A stretch of DNA of 64,000 nt from Paragyromitra xinjiangensis (lineage: Eukaryota > Ascomycota > Pezizomycetes > Pezizales > Discinaceae). Within the stretch, counting starts at the first letter, position 1. Each line of letters begins with the position of its first letter. The notes below the pieces were generated by a model. It had not been told where the DNA came from, searched no databases, and was given only the letters and a program-made list of their open reading frames with translations. The stretch covers positions 1,178,001 to 1,242,000 of the forward strand of contig JBCAMK010000013.1 of NCBI GenBank assembly GCA_038503065.1. The letters are read 5' to 3'. Below, one piece after another: positions 1 to 10,900 of the stretch. The position numbers and the translations under genes are program-made.

Positions 1-359
1 CAAGCCTTTTACTTTTAAATAAAGCCCACAGCTATTAGCTAGAAGAACTCCTTATTCTCATTAGTCTTTATTATTGGTGACTAAATCGTTTAGACTACAA
101 CCCCTCCGTGTGGGGAACTCTTGGCTCCTAGATCACCGGTTCGGAACGAGGAGCATAAATAAAAAATCAATAACAAAATCACCAATTTCACAGTAAGAAG
201 TCATGGTGGGGAAGAAGTCCACCAGCGCAGAAGGGAGAAAATCTTGGTACCAATGATACAGGTCTCGCTTTATTGAACGATAGAATAACAAACGCCATAC
301 CCTACATTCATATTCAACCTCGTCCAATTAACCCTACATTCCAGGGTGGCTCATCGCAT
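1..359. other. window edge, no gene seen
   Basis: This stretch lies downstream of the uba3 stop codon and reaches the window edge. No open frame here resembles a known protein, so it is probably the uba3 3' flank. Confidence 0.4.
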
Positions 360-2110
360 TCAGGAAAAGATGACGTTCAATCTCAAGCTAAACGGAAGTC
401 CAGGATCAGTAATAGCAACCTCTTCGCCACTTTCAATCAAGTCCTTCAGCTTTTTATCAAGATTCGGCTTCGTCAATTCGTTGAGTTGTGGTGGACCTGC
501 GTAGTAGAGCTTACGACGCTCAGTTGTGAGAGTAGGTTTCTTAATTTGCCTGCGAAGCATCGGGGCGTCACGTCAGCATACATAAAATCGCCAAATGTGG
601 AAGTGAGGGGGAAAGGAACTCACACATCCGGCTTCTCCTTCAGCCTTTCGATAAATTCATCTAGCGTCCAATTGGCATTTGCATAAAAGTCTGTTGCCAT
701 ATTCCCACAAACCGGGCAACCTTCCTTCATCTCATGCTGGAATGTATGCGTATAGACACCTTCGTCACCGGTATACATCATGTAGTTATTAAGATATGGA
801 TTAGAGCCTGTCACAATCTTCAAAGCCTCATTACAGCATGAGGCAGCGATGATAGCGTTTGTAGACGCGATGGCTGGGATGATGTTTTTCACCACACCTT
901 GAGTCATCGAGTATGTTACACCTAAAATGTTGAATTCCCGGGCACGCTCAAGGGCCTTTTCGTACAACCATTGGATATGTTCTGGGTCGTCGTTATCGAG
1001 CTTTTTGTCTAAAGTGGTACAGTGAGTGTCAAGTTTTGACAGTAACTCTGAGATAAATTCTTACCACCCATGATCCGCGGCCATTCCAGGATGCTCGCCC
1101 ATTCGATACAGTGTGCTGGTTGGCGGGGTATAGATGCGAGTGTGCACATTGGCACCGCGGCTCTTGGAGTAAGCATGTCCAACGAACACTCATAGCACGA
1201 GCTCAACGTCGGTAAGATAACTCTCGACTGTCCCTTAAACCCTACAAGTTCCACAATCTCCAGCGTCAAATCTCACTCAATAATCCCAAAACAGTTTAGC
1301 GACGAACTCACCCTCGGTACCTCCATCGATCAATGGCTTTAAACTCTCTGGATTCTGCGGATCCACCATATCTACCAACGTAGCATTGATCCACCTTCTC
1401 GCTTCAACAGAATCCAGTCCGCAAATCACAAGTTGGAACTGCATGTAGTAGTCTGGGCCCTTGTCTTGAATAGCACCGTAGTAGGGATTGATTTCGACGC
1501 CTTTCACTCGTTTCATTACGAATTCGGCTGCCACAGTAGCTTTCGGCTTGCCAACGTCGGCCTGGCGGAAGAGAAATTGGCGATTGAGATTGGAAACATC
1601 AATCGTATCTATAGATAGTAAGATATCAACTATCAACTATACTCTAGAAAAGGCAGAGGCTGGCAATACCCATATCGATAACGTGGATATCCTTAAATCC
1701 AGACAAAGCCAGGTTCTTCAGGATCTCACATCCTAACCCTCCAGCTCCGCTTCGGAATGTCAGTATCTCCAATATCTAGGAGTACACAGCTATATATATT
1801 TGGGTACCTACATGACCCTGTCGTAAAACCCCTGTTAGCTTTAAATCAGCTGTAGCAAACCCACAGCATGGAACAGTAGTTCTATTCCCACCCAAGAAAA
1901 AAACGGAGCCCTACAGGATCTTAGTTTTCTCCAGAAAGTTCCTCTGCTCATCAGGGTTATAGTCCTCATCCGTAAATGGTCCCTTTCGAGCGAGGATCCT
2001 GTTGAGATGCTTCCTAAATCACCAGGATGTTATATTAGCTATCAAAGCACCATAGCTACCGGGAGTCTTTTGGGGACTCTTTACCATTTCGGGGAATCTG
2101 CTACTGTCAT
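360..2110 (-). CDS. uba3: NEDD8-activating enzyme E1 catalytic subunit (Uba3)
   Basis: Catalytic half of the NEDD8 E1 (with Ula1/AppBp1); it adenylates NEDD8/Rub1 and passes it to Ubc12 for cullin neddylation. Visible in order: nucleotide-binding [29 protein letters not shown], the adenylation-site signature; zinc CxxC pairs in SSCYECSLD and EGCPVCGN; the catalytic cysteine in [12 protein letters not shown]; and a short ubiquitin-like C-terminus. Exons read as 2110-2085, 2013-1915, 1817-1812 (a 6-nt microexon), 1749-1670, 1608-1312, 1241-1065, 1008 to about 625, and a last exon ending at 360. The start at 2110 gives MTVADSPKW and joins in frame to [18 protein letters not shown], the usual Uba3 N-terminus. 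The acceptor for the last exon (about 565) was chosen because it restores the family sequence QIKKPTL. Confidence 0.93.
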
Positions 2111-2810
2111 TTTGGAATACAGTAGGTATGCTATTTAATGAGTGCAGGTACAGTAGATCAGGTAGATAGCGTTTGCGTCACTAGGGCACGACGTGAGGTC
2201 AAGCTTTGGTGGAGCCTGAAGGAGGCTGAAAGACTGTGTAACGTATCCCAGGTCAGGTCTTGGCGCTTGAGAAACGGGAAGACTACGTCTATTCTGGAGT
2301 CAGTGTGGGGCAACCCATATAAAACCAGCAGTCGAATTATCACCATACGAATGGTCACTAACGTTGGGCCAAGCCGTACGTAGCAATATTCCTATTACTC
2401 ACTCTGTCGGGGCCGCAGTTCCTTTAGAAGAGCTCCTTGACAACATTATGTCTTGGTCAAACTAATTCCCCGTTGTAATAAAGGAAAAGGAGCAGGAGTC
2501 CCGAAAGCAATCCTTTTTGACGGCTTCAAGTTTCAATTTCTCTCGACGTATATTATAGCGAGTACAATCCGATAGATACCACACCGGACCATATACAGAA
2601 ATGCAAAAACACATGCACAAATTACCCCAGCCAACCCATCCTCCTAAACCGAATCAAAACCCAAACCGCCAAGGCCTTATTTTTCGTGCAATTTCAAGAG
2701 ATAGAATTACATAAACGCCCGCCGAACCCGTCGAACCCTACCCTCATACTCGACATTTGTCAACAAAAAAAAGCTATTTTTTTTCTATGATTATCCAACA
2801 AGAAGCACAT
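2111..2810. other. intergenic, uba3 / rae1
   Basis: Both flanking genes are on the minus strand, so this is the uba3 upstream region plus the rae1 3' flank. Two short overlapping frames near 2138-2383 have no recognisable similarity. No repeat or RNA gene was recognised. Confidence 0.4.
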
Positions 2811-4101
2811 CTACCGCTTCTTAACCGCCGGTTTGGGCTTCGCTTCGTCATCCTTAATTGGGTGTAACATAACCTTGATGGGGTACTGGGGGTTGTTCGA
2901 TTGATGGCCCTTGCTCCAGTCATAACTAATAGCATAGGCAAAGATAGAACCATTTCTGTTGAAAGCTGTGGCAGGGATTGTGCCATTCACTGAAGGGTAG
3001 CCTTTGAGACGGTGTTTTGCGTCCTTGTCCCTACAAAGAGTTAGTAGATGATCCAGCACACTCGCATAAAGCAGGGAATAAAAAGGGAATAGGAAAACGT
3101 ACCAGAAGTGGAAAGTTCCATCTGACCCAGCGGTAGAGAATGTGCCATATGTGGGATGGAAAGATATAGCGTTGACGCTGAAAACATTCACATTTGGCGA
3201 TCCTGTTGGGGTCTCGCGGTGACACTTGAACGAAAAGTTCATACTGTGGATTAAAACTAAAATCAGCATGATTGGCTTAAACAAGAAAAGGTCAGAAGAG
3301 GAAGCACCTACCTTGATTGCTTATCGTCCACATATTGAATCGCACACCTTCCTTCGATACTCCCCACTGCGAAACCCGAAGCATCTGGGAAACAACTAAC
3401 AACCCTCGTCTGCCATTTCAAAGGACTCGGTATCGTCTTGAAAACAGTAGTTGGATTTGCAAGGTTGACAATCTCTATCTGCTTCTCGGCAAGCCCAACG
3501 ACCATCAAGCTTTGCGACACGTCAAGAGTGTAGACACGTTCCTGTAACTGCAGTGTTGCAGCTGGTGCTTGTTGTCGCAAATCCCAATACTTCAAAGTCT
3601 TGTCCCAAGATCCTGTAACCAACATCTCTGCTGCGTTCGGTGGCTGGATAAAGCGAACAGCCCGAATGGGCTGGTCGTGAACAGCAACTTGAGTGCTTGT
3701 TCCGGACTGCAAATCAAACATACGCGCCGCCTTATCTGCGCCCCCGGAAAGGACTTTAGACCCATCCTATGCGATTAATCAGTATAAATTTTTAGGACCA
3801 AAAGCCAGGACAAAAGAGAAAATCCTACCTTGGACCAGACCACTGACAAGACGGGACCCTCGTGCTCATATACAGCTTTTCCAACAGAGTTCCCCGTAGC
3901 AGAAATCTCATAAATCCTAACTTTCTTATCCCAGCTTGCCACTGCCAGATGTTCCGACTGCGAAGAGAATGAAATGTCGGAGACACTGTCGTCCGGCGGC
4001 GTTGAGAGTTCGATATCTTTGCTTAAGTCGCCTTGGTTATTTGCATTGGAAGCAGCGGAAGGACCAGCCTGAGCACCAGCATTACCACCGAAGAAAGCCA
4101 T
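2811..4101 (-). CDS. rae1: mRNA export factor / nuclear pore WD40 protein Rae1 (Gle2)
   Basis: Rae1/Gle2 is a seven-bladed WD40 propeller that binds the Nup98 GLEBS motif and supports poly(A) RNA export and mitotic checkpoint function. The N-terminus [13 protein letters not shown] is followed by blades containing [30 protein letters not shown] and [18 protein letters not shown], and the family-specific KYWDLRQQ and [10 protein letters not shown] stretches. It ends in a lysine-rich tail (KPAVKKR). At least three short introns split the frame, for example around 3780-3830 and 3240-3310. Length is about 355 residues, normal for the family. The start is the first ATG of an exon free of upstream in-frame alternatives. 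Confidence 0.95.
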
Positions 4102-4470
4102 GATTGCTTGTGTAGACGAAGAGAATGAGATACAAGCTTATATCAGGGTTGAGAAGAGGTGGGAAGGTTGGTGGCGATTAAGTTCGTCAGAGACGACTGT
4201 CGCACGGCAAAGAGTTGACGTGCTGTGAGCAAGGCAGAGCCTCACAAGGCACAGAGCTTGGCAGGGCGATTCTTGCCCTAACCCTGATAACTCTCCCAAG
4301 CCCACCTCTATAGCCCCCAATTCTCTAAATCAGCGCGAATCACATCTAATTATGCAGATAATACATCTAAATAAACCACCCACTGGCACCAAGAAATGAA
4401 GCACATATAGCTTGATAAGCCCACCTTTTGGAATTCTTGTTCGAATGGTCATTTCCAAGTCGTATGGTTA
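4102..4470. other. rae1 upstream region next to transposon
   Basis: Promoter side of rae1 reaching to the left target-site duplication of the 12-kb transposon. It includes a short CCCTAACCCT stretch near 4274. No gene is seen. Confidence 0.4.
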
Positions 4471-4474
4471 GATA
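4471..4474. repeat. target-site duplication GATA (left copy)
   Basis: GATA immediately precedes the left terminal repeat, and the same four bases follow the right terminal repeat at 16676-16679. A 4-bp direct duplication outside an inverted repeat marks integrase-type insertion. Confidence 0.75.
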
Positions 4475-4620
4475 TGTTCTAGCCCGTTTGCCAAGAATGT
4501 CCGTTTACAAAGTGGCCAACCTGCTTTACAAATGGGCCAGCCCATTTACAAATGGAGCAACTTTGTAGATGGGTCGGCCCATCTCCAAAGTGTTATTCAA
4601 GCTTGGCCCGTATTCAAAGT
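4475..4620 (+). repeat. left terminal inverted repeat
   Basis: Matches the reverse complement of 16531-16675 with scattered mismatches and small gaps. Shared blocks include CCGTTTACAAAGTGGCC, AAATGGGCCAGCC and TTTACAAATGGAGCAACTTTG. Within the arm, TTTACAAA-like blocks and GGGCCAGCCC palindromes recur, a plausible array of transposase sites. Confidence 0.85.
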
Positions 4621-7600
4621 AAAATTTCTTCATCAACCACAACTAAGTCAACTTACATTAAAAGAATCTCAGCCTCTCCACCGTCCACTTTAGTGCAGAT
4701 CCCCACTTAAACAACAACACCAAAACAGGAGTCTTTTACAACAACCATCACGGTATACCGAAAAAAACCTTCCATTCTCTACCCAAAACCCTTTTTAGAC
4801 TCGGAGTGAACTTGACTTCCTGCTACATTCTTCAATTATGTCTACTTCCGAAACCAACAATATTGCCTTAAGGTCTGAACCTGACACCAATGTACTTCAA
4901 CCATGCTTCAGCATAGAAACACAACGAGACTTTCAAATTTATTTGACAAACCCCAACAATAAAAGTCAAGCGTGGTTTACTACAGAGGAAAGAGATATCT
5001 ATCGTAATTGGTTGATGTTTCCAGAGGTTGAACTGGAGGGTGAAAAAGGTGTGTACTTTGACTGAAAAATTTTTCAACCTCGCTTAACTTATCATGATGT
5101 TCAGGTTCCACGGAACGACAAAAAGCTATGAACCAACGCAATTACGCTCACACAAACTACCAACTTGTAGACGGACAAGTCTTTCGAAAACCTGACCTTA
5201 AAAATGATTTTCCTGCACGGTCAGCAGTATGCAATGGAGAAATATTCAACATCATTCAGAAGTTTCATGTATCACTTGAGCATGCCGGGTATCAAAAGAC
5301 ATATAAGGCTATCAAAAGAGAATACTACGGGATAGTTCGCAATGATGTGCTTTGGCTGTTAGCACGTTGTCGGACATGTTTGGTGAATAGGCCAAACAAA
5401 TCACGAGGAGTTTTGGAGCCTATTGTCTCCAATTTTACGTTGGAAAGGGTGCAAATTGATTTGGTTGATTTTCGGCATGAACCAGATGGTCAATTCAAAT
5501 GGTTATTGCATGTCCGTGATCATTTTAGCAAGTATACCTCTTTGTTCGCGTTTAAAAGTAAGCAATGCACTGAAGTAGCGACTAACGTTGCCCACTGGAT
5601 TGGCTGTTTTGGTGTTCCCAAAATACTTCAATGTGATAATGGTAAAGAGTTCAAGGGTGTGCTTTTAATACTAATGAAAAAGCATGGTATACAAGTCATT
5701 AATGGCCGTCCACGAAATCCACAGACCCAAGGATTAGTTGAACAAGCCAATGGTACCTTCAAATCCAAACTTCGAGCTTGGAAAATTGATTCTCAGTCCA
5801 CCGCATGGGCAACTGGCTTATCAGAAATCGCACTCGCTATGAATCTTCAAGTTCATACAGGAATAGGAAAAACACCTTACGAAGTTATGTTTAACCGAGT
5901 GGCACGTTGGCCAAATAAGTTGGAACCTTGGAATAGAATCAATGCTACGGAAGAAGACATTGTAGATGAACAAACTTCTCTTTCGGAAAATGATATAGAA
6001 GAACGTCAAGTTGATGGATGGGGTGCAGAGTATGTTTTTGATGTTGATGAAGATCAACCTAATGACATTGCGGGTAATACCATAGGTATTTATCACAAGA
6101 ATGAGATTTTGTTGCATGTAATTCAGCTAATTAATCTTCAGTGACGAGAAATTCAACTTTGCACTCAGTTCAACAATCCGAGTTGCCAGAAGAACAAAAT
6201 TCCAACGAAAATGCTTACAGCCCATTGCCGAATACACCAGTATCAAATGAGAGAACAACTACGGACAGCACCTTACCACATCACACACATGATTTATCAC
6301 TTGACCCCACACTACTTACACCTATCGAGTTGGAAGTACAAAAGAAAGCTGCTCATTCTCGTCAAAAAATGATAGCCAAGCACTCACGTCAACATCGGAT
6401 TGAAATTTTTGCACCAGGGGATCTTGTAAGCCTTGCAGTACCTAGAGAGGATCGAGCATCCACAGATCCACTCCGTTTACTTTGTCGTGTTCTTAAAGTT
6501 AAGTACAACAAAAGCCATCAACTGCAATGTCAACATGGGATATTAAATCAATGGTTTCCAACAAATCAACTTTTACGCATTCCATCAAGCGAGCATCAAT
6601 TTGTAGAAAGTCAACTTGGAACAAATGAATCAACAATAACACTTCATGCTGCAGCTGAAAAGCAATCAACAAGCGACCGAGTAAGCATCTCTTGTAACTG
6701 CAAAAACAAATGTCAGGGACGATGTCGATGTCTCAAAAACCAAGTCAAGTGCTCAGTTTATTGTCACGCTGATGATCATGATTGTGGAAATCTTTCTACC
6801 TTGGATACACGAACAGAAATTGCACTCCTACCTCGACTTGGACAACAAAATACACCAAGCCTGCCTAATAATGCTCCGCCAGTTGCAAAAGTTAACAAAA
6901 CAACAACAAGGAAGCGCAAAAGAGTTGACAAGCCAATGGTAGTACCCTCTGCTACTTTAGTGGATCCTGATAGTATGCATATTCCTTGTGTATATAAGTA
7001 TTATATGAATAAACTTACTTATCAAGTTATCTGTTAGACAATCCTGAAACAGCCATGGAACGAATTGCACGAAAACATGGTTTAAGCATTGCCGACGCAA
7101 TCACACATGCAATTGAACATCAATTTCCACCATTGAATCAGATACAAGAAGCTAGTACCAACTCTGCTATTGAAGATCGCGTTCGTCAATTAGAAAATGT
7201 AATTCTTCGCACAATCGATACCTATCGAACATTGGATTTTTATAAAGCCCATCAGCAACGGCTTTTGCAGCAATCTACCACTCAACAAACCGTCAGACCA
7301 CGAGTTAGTACTTCAGAACATTGCTTTAACGAAAATATAGTAGTGCCTGTTGGATATTATACTGCAGGTAAGTCTGTTTAGTTTAAAGCAAAACTCATAA
7401 ACTAATATGTTTTAGCGCAAATGGAGCTACTACCTCATATCATGTTCTATCACACTGCGTACATGAAGAAAAGGTTCAAGCAACAGGATATCAACACTTC
7501 AGGTTTAACCCAATTAATATTGGAGGTTATCGCCCCAGAAATATTGGTACATATGATTAGTCTGGATATGAAAATTGACTATGATGATGCTTTAACTATT

Positions 7601-7639
7601 TTATATGACTCCAAAGCACGGCTGTATGGTGAACAGCTA

Positions 7640-7644
7640 GATGT
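7640..7644. repeat. Gypsy target-site duplication GATGT (left copy)
   Basis: GATGT directly precedes the LTR here and directly follows the other LTR at 15534-15538. It lies within a GAT GTT codon pair of the transposase reading frame. Confidence 0.95.
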
Positions 7645-7827
7645 TGTCATGGTGATGGGTTCGATGTATTATGATGAAGTCCATGTCGTTCTATTGTAGC
7701 TATAGAAGGGTTTATATACCCGAGAGTAAGGCAGGTAGCGTGCTAGACATCGCTACCAGAGTTTCTACTTTGGATACCGACTAGCGTATCCTTAGTTACC
7801 TGAACCTGCACTGGTTCGGCTGTAACA
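7645..7827 (-). repeat. 3' LTR of the Gypsy element
   Basis: 183 bp, 182/183 identical by eye to 15351-15533; the one difference is T here versus C there in GTTACYTGAACC/GTTACYCGAACC. Read in the element's direction it begins TGTTACAG and ends CCATGACA, the TG...CA ends expected of LTRs. A TATATA stretch (7711-7716) may be the LTR promoter. Confidence 0.97.
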
Positions 7828-7842
7828 ATTGCCCCTAAACAA
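7828..7842 (-). other. polypurine-like tract beside the 3' LTR
   Basis: In the element's direction the bases just before the 3' LTR read TTTAGGGGCAAT, a purine run at the position where plus-strand DNA synthesis is primed. Confidence 0.5.
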
Positions 7843-7947
7843 AGAAAGACGACGTCCCGTCGTTTACAAAGAGAGTAAGAAAATACAAGGTGAAAAGCAA
7901 TAGAAACGGCGGAAATAGGAAAGGGTAATAATAGGAGAGGTATTCCT

Positions 7948-10900
7948 TCATGTCCGGCCGTTGCCTTTCTCATAATCCTGTATAAGCTCCTGAGCGTTCC
8001 CCAACTCCTTCTCGTCATACCATCTATCATATTCGTCACCCCATCCTTTCCATCGTACTAAGTACTCGTTCTTAACCCTCTTCCCTCGACGTCCTATAGT
8101 CCTTTTATCTAGAAGCTTCTCTATCTCCCATTCAGCGTCTGGGTCGTTGTTGCGTGTTCCCTCCACAGGGTCTGGGAAGTCCAATCCTCTATTTCTTTCG
8201 TAGGGGTCCGTGCCGGTTGGAGCTGGCTCTAGGTGAGTGATTGAAATCACGTCGTGGATACGGTAGTGATCGGGAAGTTTCAGCTTGAGTGCTCTTCCTT
8301 TTCCGATTGGCTCTATAATGGGGAAAGGGCCGATACGTTGTGCCGCGAGTTTCTTCTTTGCAATAGACGGTAGTGTATAGCCCTTTTTTAGAGAGATGTA
8401 CGCCATTCCGCTGGAGAAGTCGGGCTCCTTGTGGCGTTTATTATGATTTAACGTCATCAATTTTTGGGCCACGGCTATGGCGTCTTTCGCCTCCTGGCGT
8501 ACTACCTCGCGGTGTTCCGCTATTTCCGATGCGGAAGTACTGGGGTTGTTTGGGATCAGGGCAGTTACGGCGAGGTCTAGAGCCGTGCGAGTCGTTTTGC
8601 CGTATAAAATTTCGTTAGGAGCGAAGCCAGTAGTGAAAGATTTGGCGTTGTTGAATATGGCTTCCATTGTTGGAAGGTACTTTGCCCAGTCGGACTGGTG
8701 GCTATCCACGTAAAAGCGAAGGGTTACTTCAAGTGATTGATTTGTGTGTTCTGATTGGCCGTCTCCCTGTGGGTGCCAAGCTGAAGTGGTAATATTTCTA
8801 GTGCCTGCTCTGTTGAATAGTTGTGTCCACATTTGGGAGATAAAGCGCTTGTCTTTGTCTGTGATCAATGTCGCTGGGAATCCCCAAGAGGTAACTACTC
8901 TGTCGTAGAAGTGGTCGGCCCATGGAATAGAACCCCAGTCTTTGCGGCCTTCGATGAACTTGACAGCTTTCGAGAATTTGTCGGTAACGGTCATAATGGA
9001 GTCGAATTCGGTGGTATCTGAAGTATCGCGTCTGCTCAGTGGGAGATCGGTGATCAGATCCAAGGTTAATGTATCGAATGGGGAGGACGGAGACTGGATG
9101 GGCTGGAGTTTCCCGTAGGGAGCATGTTTTCTTGGCTTGTTTCGAAGGCATTCGGGACATCTGGATACGAATATTCGGGTGTCCTTTCCCATACCACGCC
9201 AGTAATAGTTGGCTGCTAGGTGTTCGTAGGTACGTGCGTATCCTTGGTGGCCTTCGACGTCGTGAGCGAGTTCGAGGAGGTCCTTCTGGATAGCTTGAGT
9301 TGGCACGACGAGGCGGAGCTCGTCTGTACTAGGGTTGATGAAAAAGAGGTGGCCCGATTCTTCGTCGAGGGCGAACTGGGAAGTATCGGGAGAGATTTTT
9401 ATCCTTGAATCTCCCAGGGTAGAGGTTGACGTAGTTAGTTCCTTGTATAGCTTCAAAAGAGCACTATTGTTCTGTACTCCGTCCTTTAGTCTCTTGGAGA
9501 ATTCAGGAGTTAGGTGTGTTGGAGCTAGAAAGGAGGGAGGATCCTTCTCGATTATAGTATCTCCCTGGAAGGCGGTAATGAAGGATTGGTTGATGATCTG
9601 ACCCGTAAATGCTTCCGAGATTTCGAATTCGGCCGTTTCCTCCTCTTTGCCTAGTTGTCGGGCTTTCTCCTTGTAGAGTTCCGTACGTTGGCAAATCTCT
9701 TGGCGAAGTCTGGAAAGGGCGTCAGGGCAGTCCATCTCTGATCCTTTCTTGTAGGCGACTTCTATACTGTCCGTGAATTGGCTCAGATAAATGCTCCAGT
9801 TCTGGAGACGGAGATTTGACTTCCCTATGGACGTAGTGGCTAGACCAGTCATCTTGGTTATTGATACGTTAGGCTCGTGGTCGGTAATGAACGTTGATTT
9901 GGTTTGCTCCAAGTAAGGACGGAGCTTCTTTACTGCCCAAACTAGGCCGCTCATTTCCATCTCCGTCGGCCAGTATCTGGTTTCAGCTGGTGTGAGTTCC
10001 CGTGAAAGGAAAAGGATGGGTACGAGGTTAGTCTTGGTCACTGGCTTTGCCATGTCGCGCTGCTGATAGGCGGCCACTCCTATTCCCCATTCCTGGGAAG
10101 CGTCTAGGAAAACAAAGAGCTCTCTGTCTGTCTGGAAGTGGAAAAGCCGGGGTCTAGATCCTATTGCGTCACGGACATCTTCGAATTGTCGGACTAGCTC
10201 TGGATCCTTGGGTACTGGCGTCCTGGCTGCGAAGGCTTTGCGGCCCCTGCCTTTCGGGGCTAAGCGTGCTAATTGAGCTTTAACGCGAGCTAGGAGATTT
10301 ATGCGCTGCGCATAAAATGCGACAAGGTGACGGTTCCAGTTCGTGAGGCCTATAAAGTATTCCAAAGCGGCGAGTGTAGAAGGGTAAGCCAGGTTCATTA
10401 TGGCGGCGGTCTTTGAGTCGGTGGTAGTCAGGCCTAACCTGTCGACGAGGTATCCTAAGAGCTCCAGGGATCTAAACGCGAGGAAACACTTCTTTGCTTT
10501 CAAGGTTATGCCAGCGTCGCTTAATATACGGAAGAGTTCGTCTAGGTGGTAGAGGTGCTGAAGGAAATTGGCAGAGAATACTACGATATCATCAACAAAG
10601 CATGCGACAAAACGCCAGGTTAAACCACGGAATAACTTATCCATGAGTCGCTGCTGGTGTTGGACGCTGCGCTTGAATCCCATTGGAGAGACGGTGAACA
10701 TTTCGTGTCCTCGGTGGGTGACGACTCCGGTACGGTAACGATCGTCTGGATGGATTATACGTTGGTAGAAGGCCTGCGTAATGTCAGCGGCAGAGGTGTA
10801 GCGTTTTCCGGAGAGAGAGGCTATAATGTCCTCCTGCTTGGGAAGGGGGTAGGCGTCGCCGGGGACGAGATCGTTGAGCATTCTCATGTCCACGACTGGG

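Noticed and set aside
6074..6144. Stop codon and frameshift in the transposase at 6144
   Set aside because: A 68-nt GT-AG intron (6074-6141) with a GCTAAT branch site removes the stop and joins the two frames.
6988..7037. Separate small gene at 7055-7381 after the transposase
   Set aside because: A 50-nt GT-AG intron (6988-7037) keeps frame and makes it a further exon of the same gene.
7647..7670. tRNA-like B box (GGGTTCGATG) in the LTR
   Set aside because: No A box or cloverleaf is found at the right spacing; I could not support any tRNA gene in the window.
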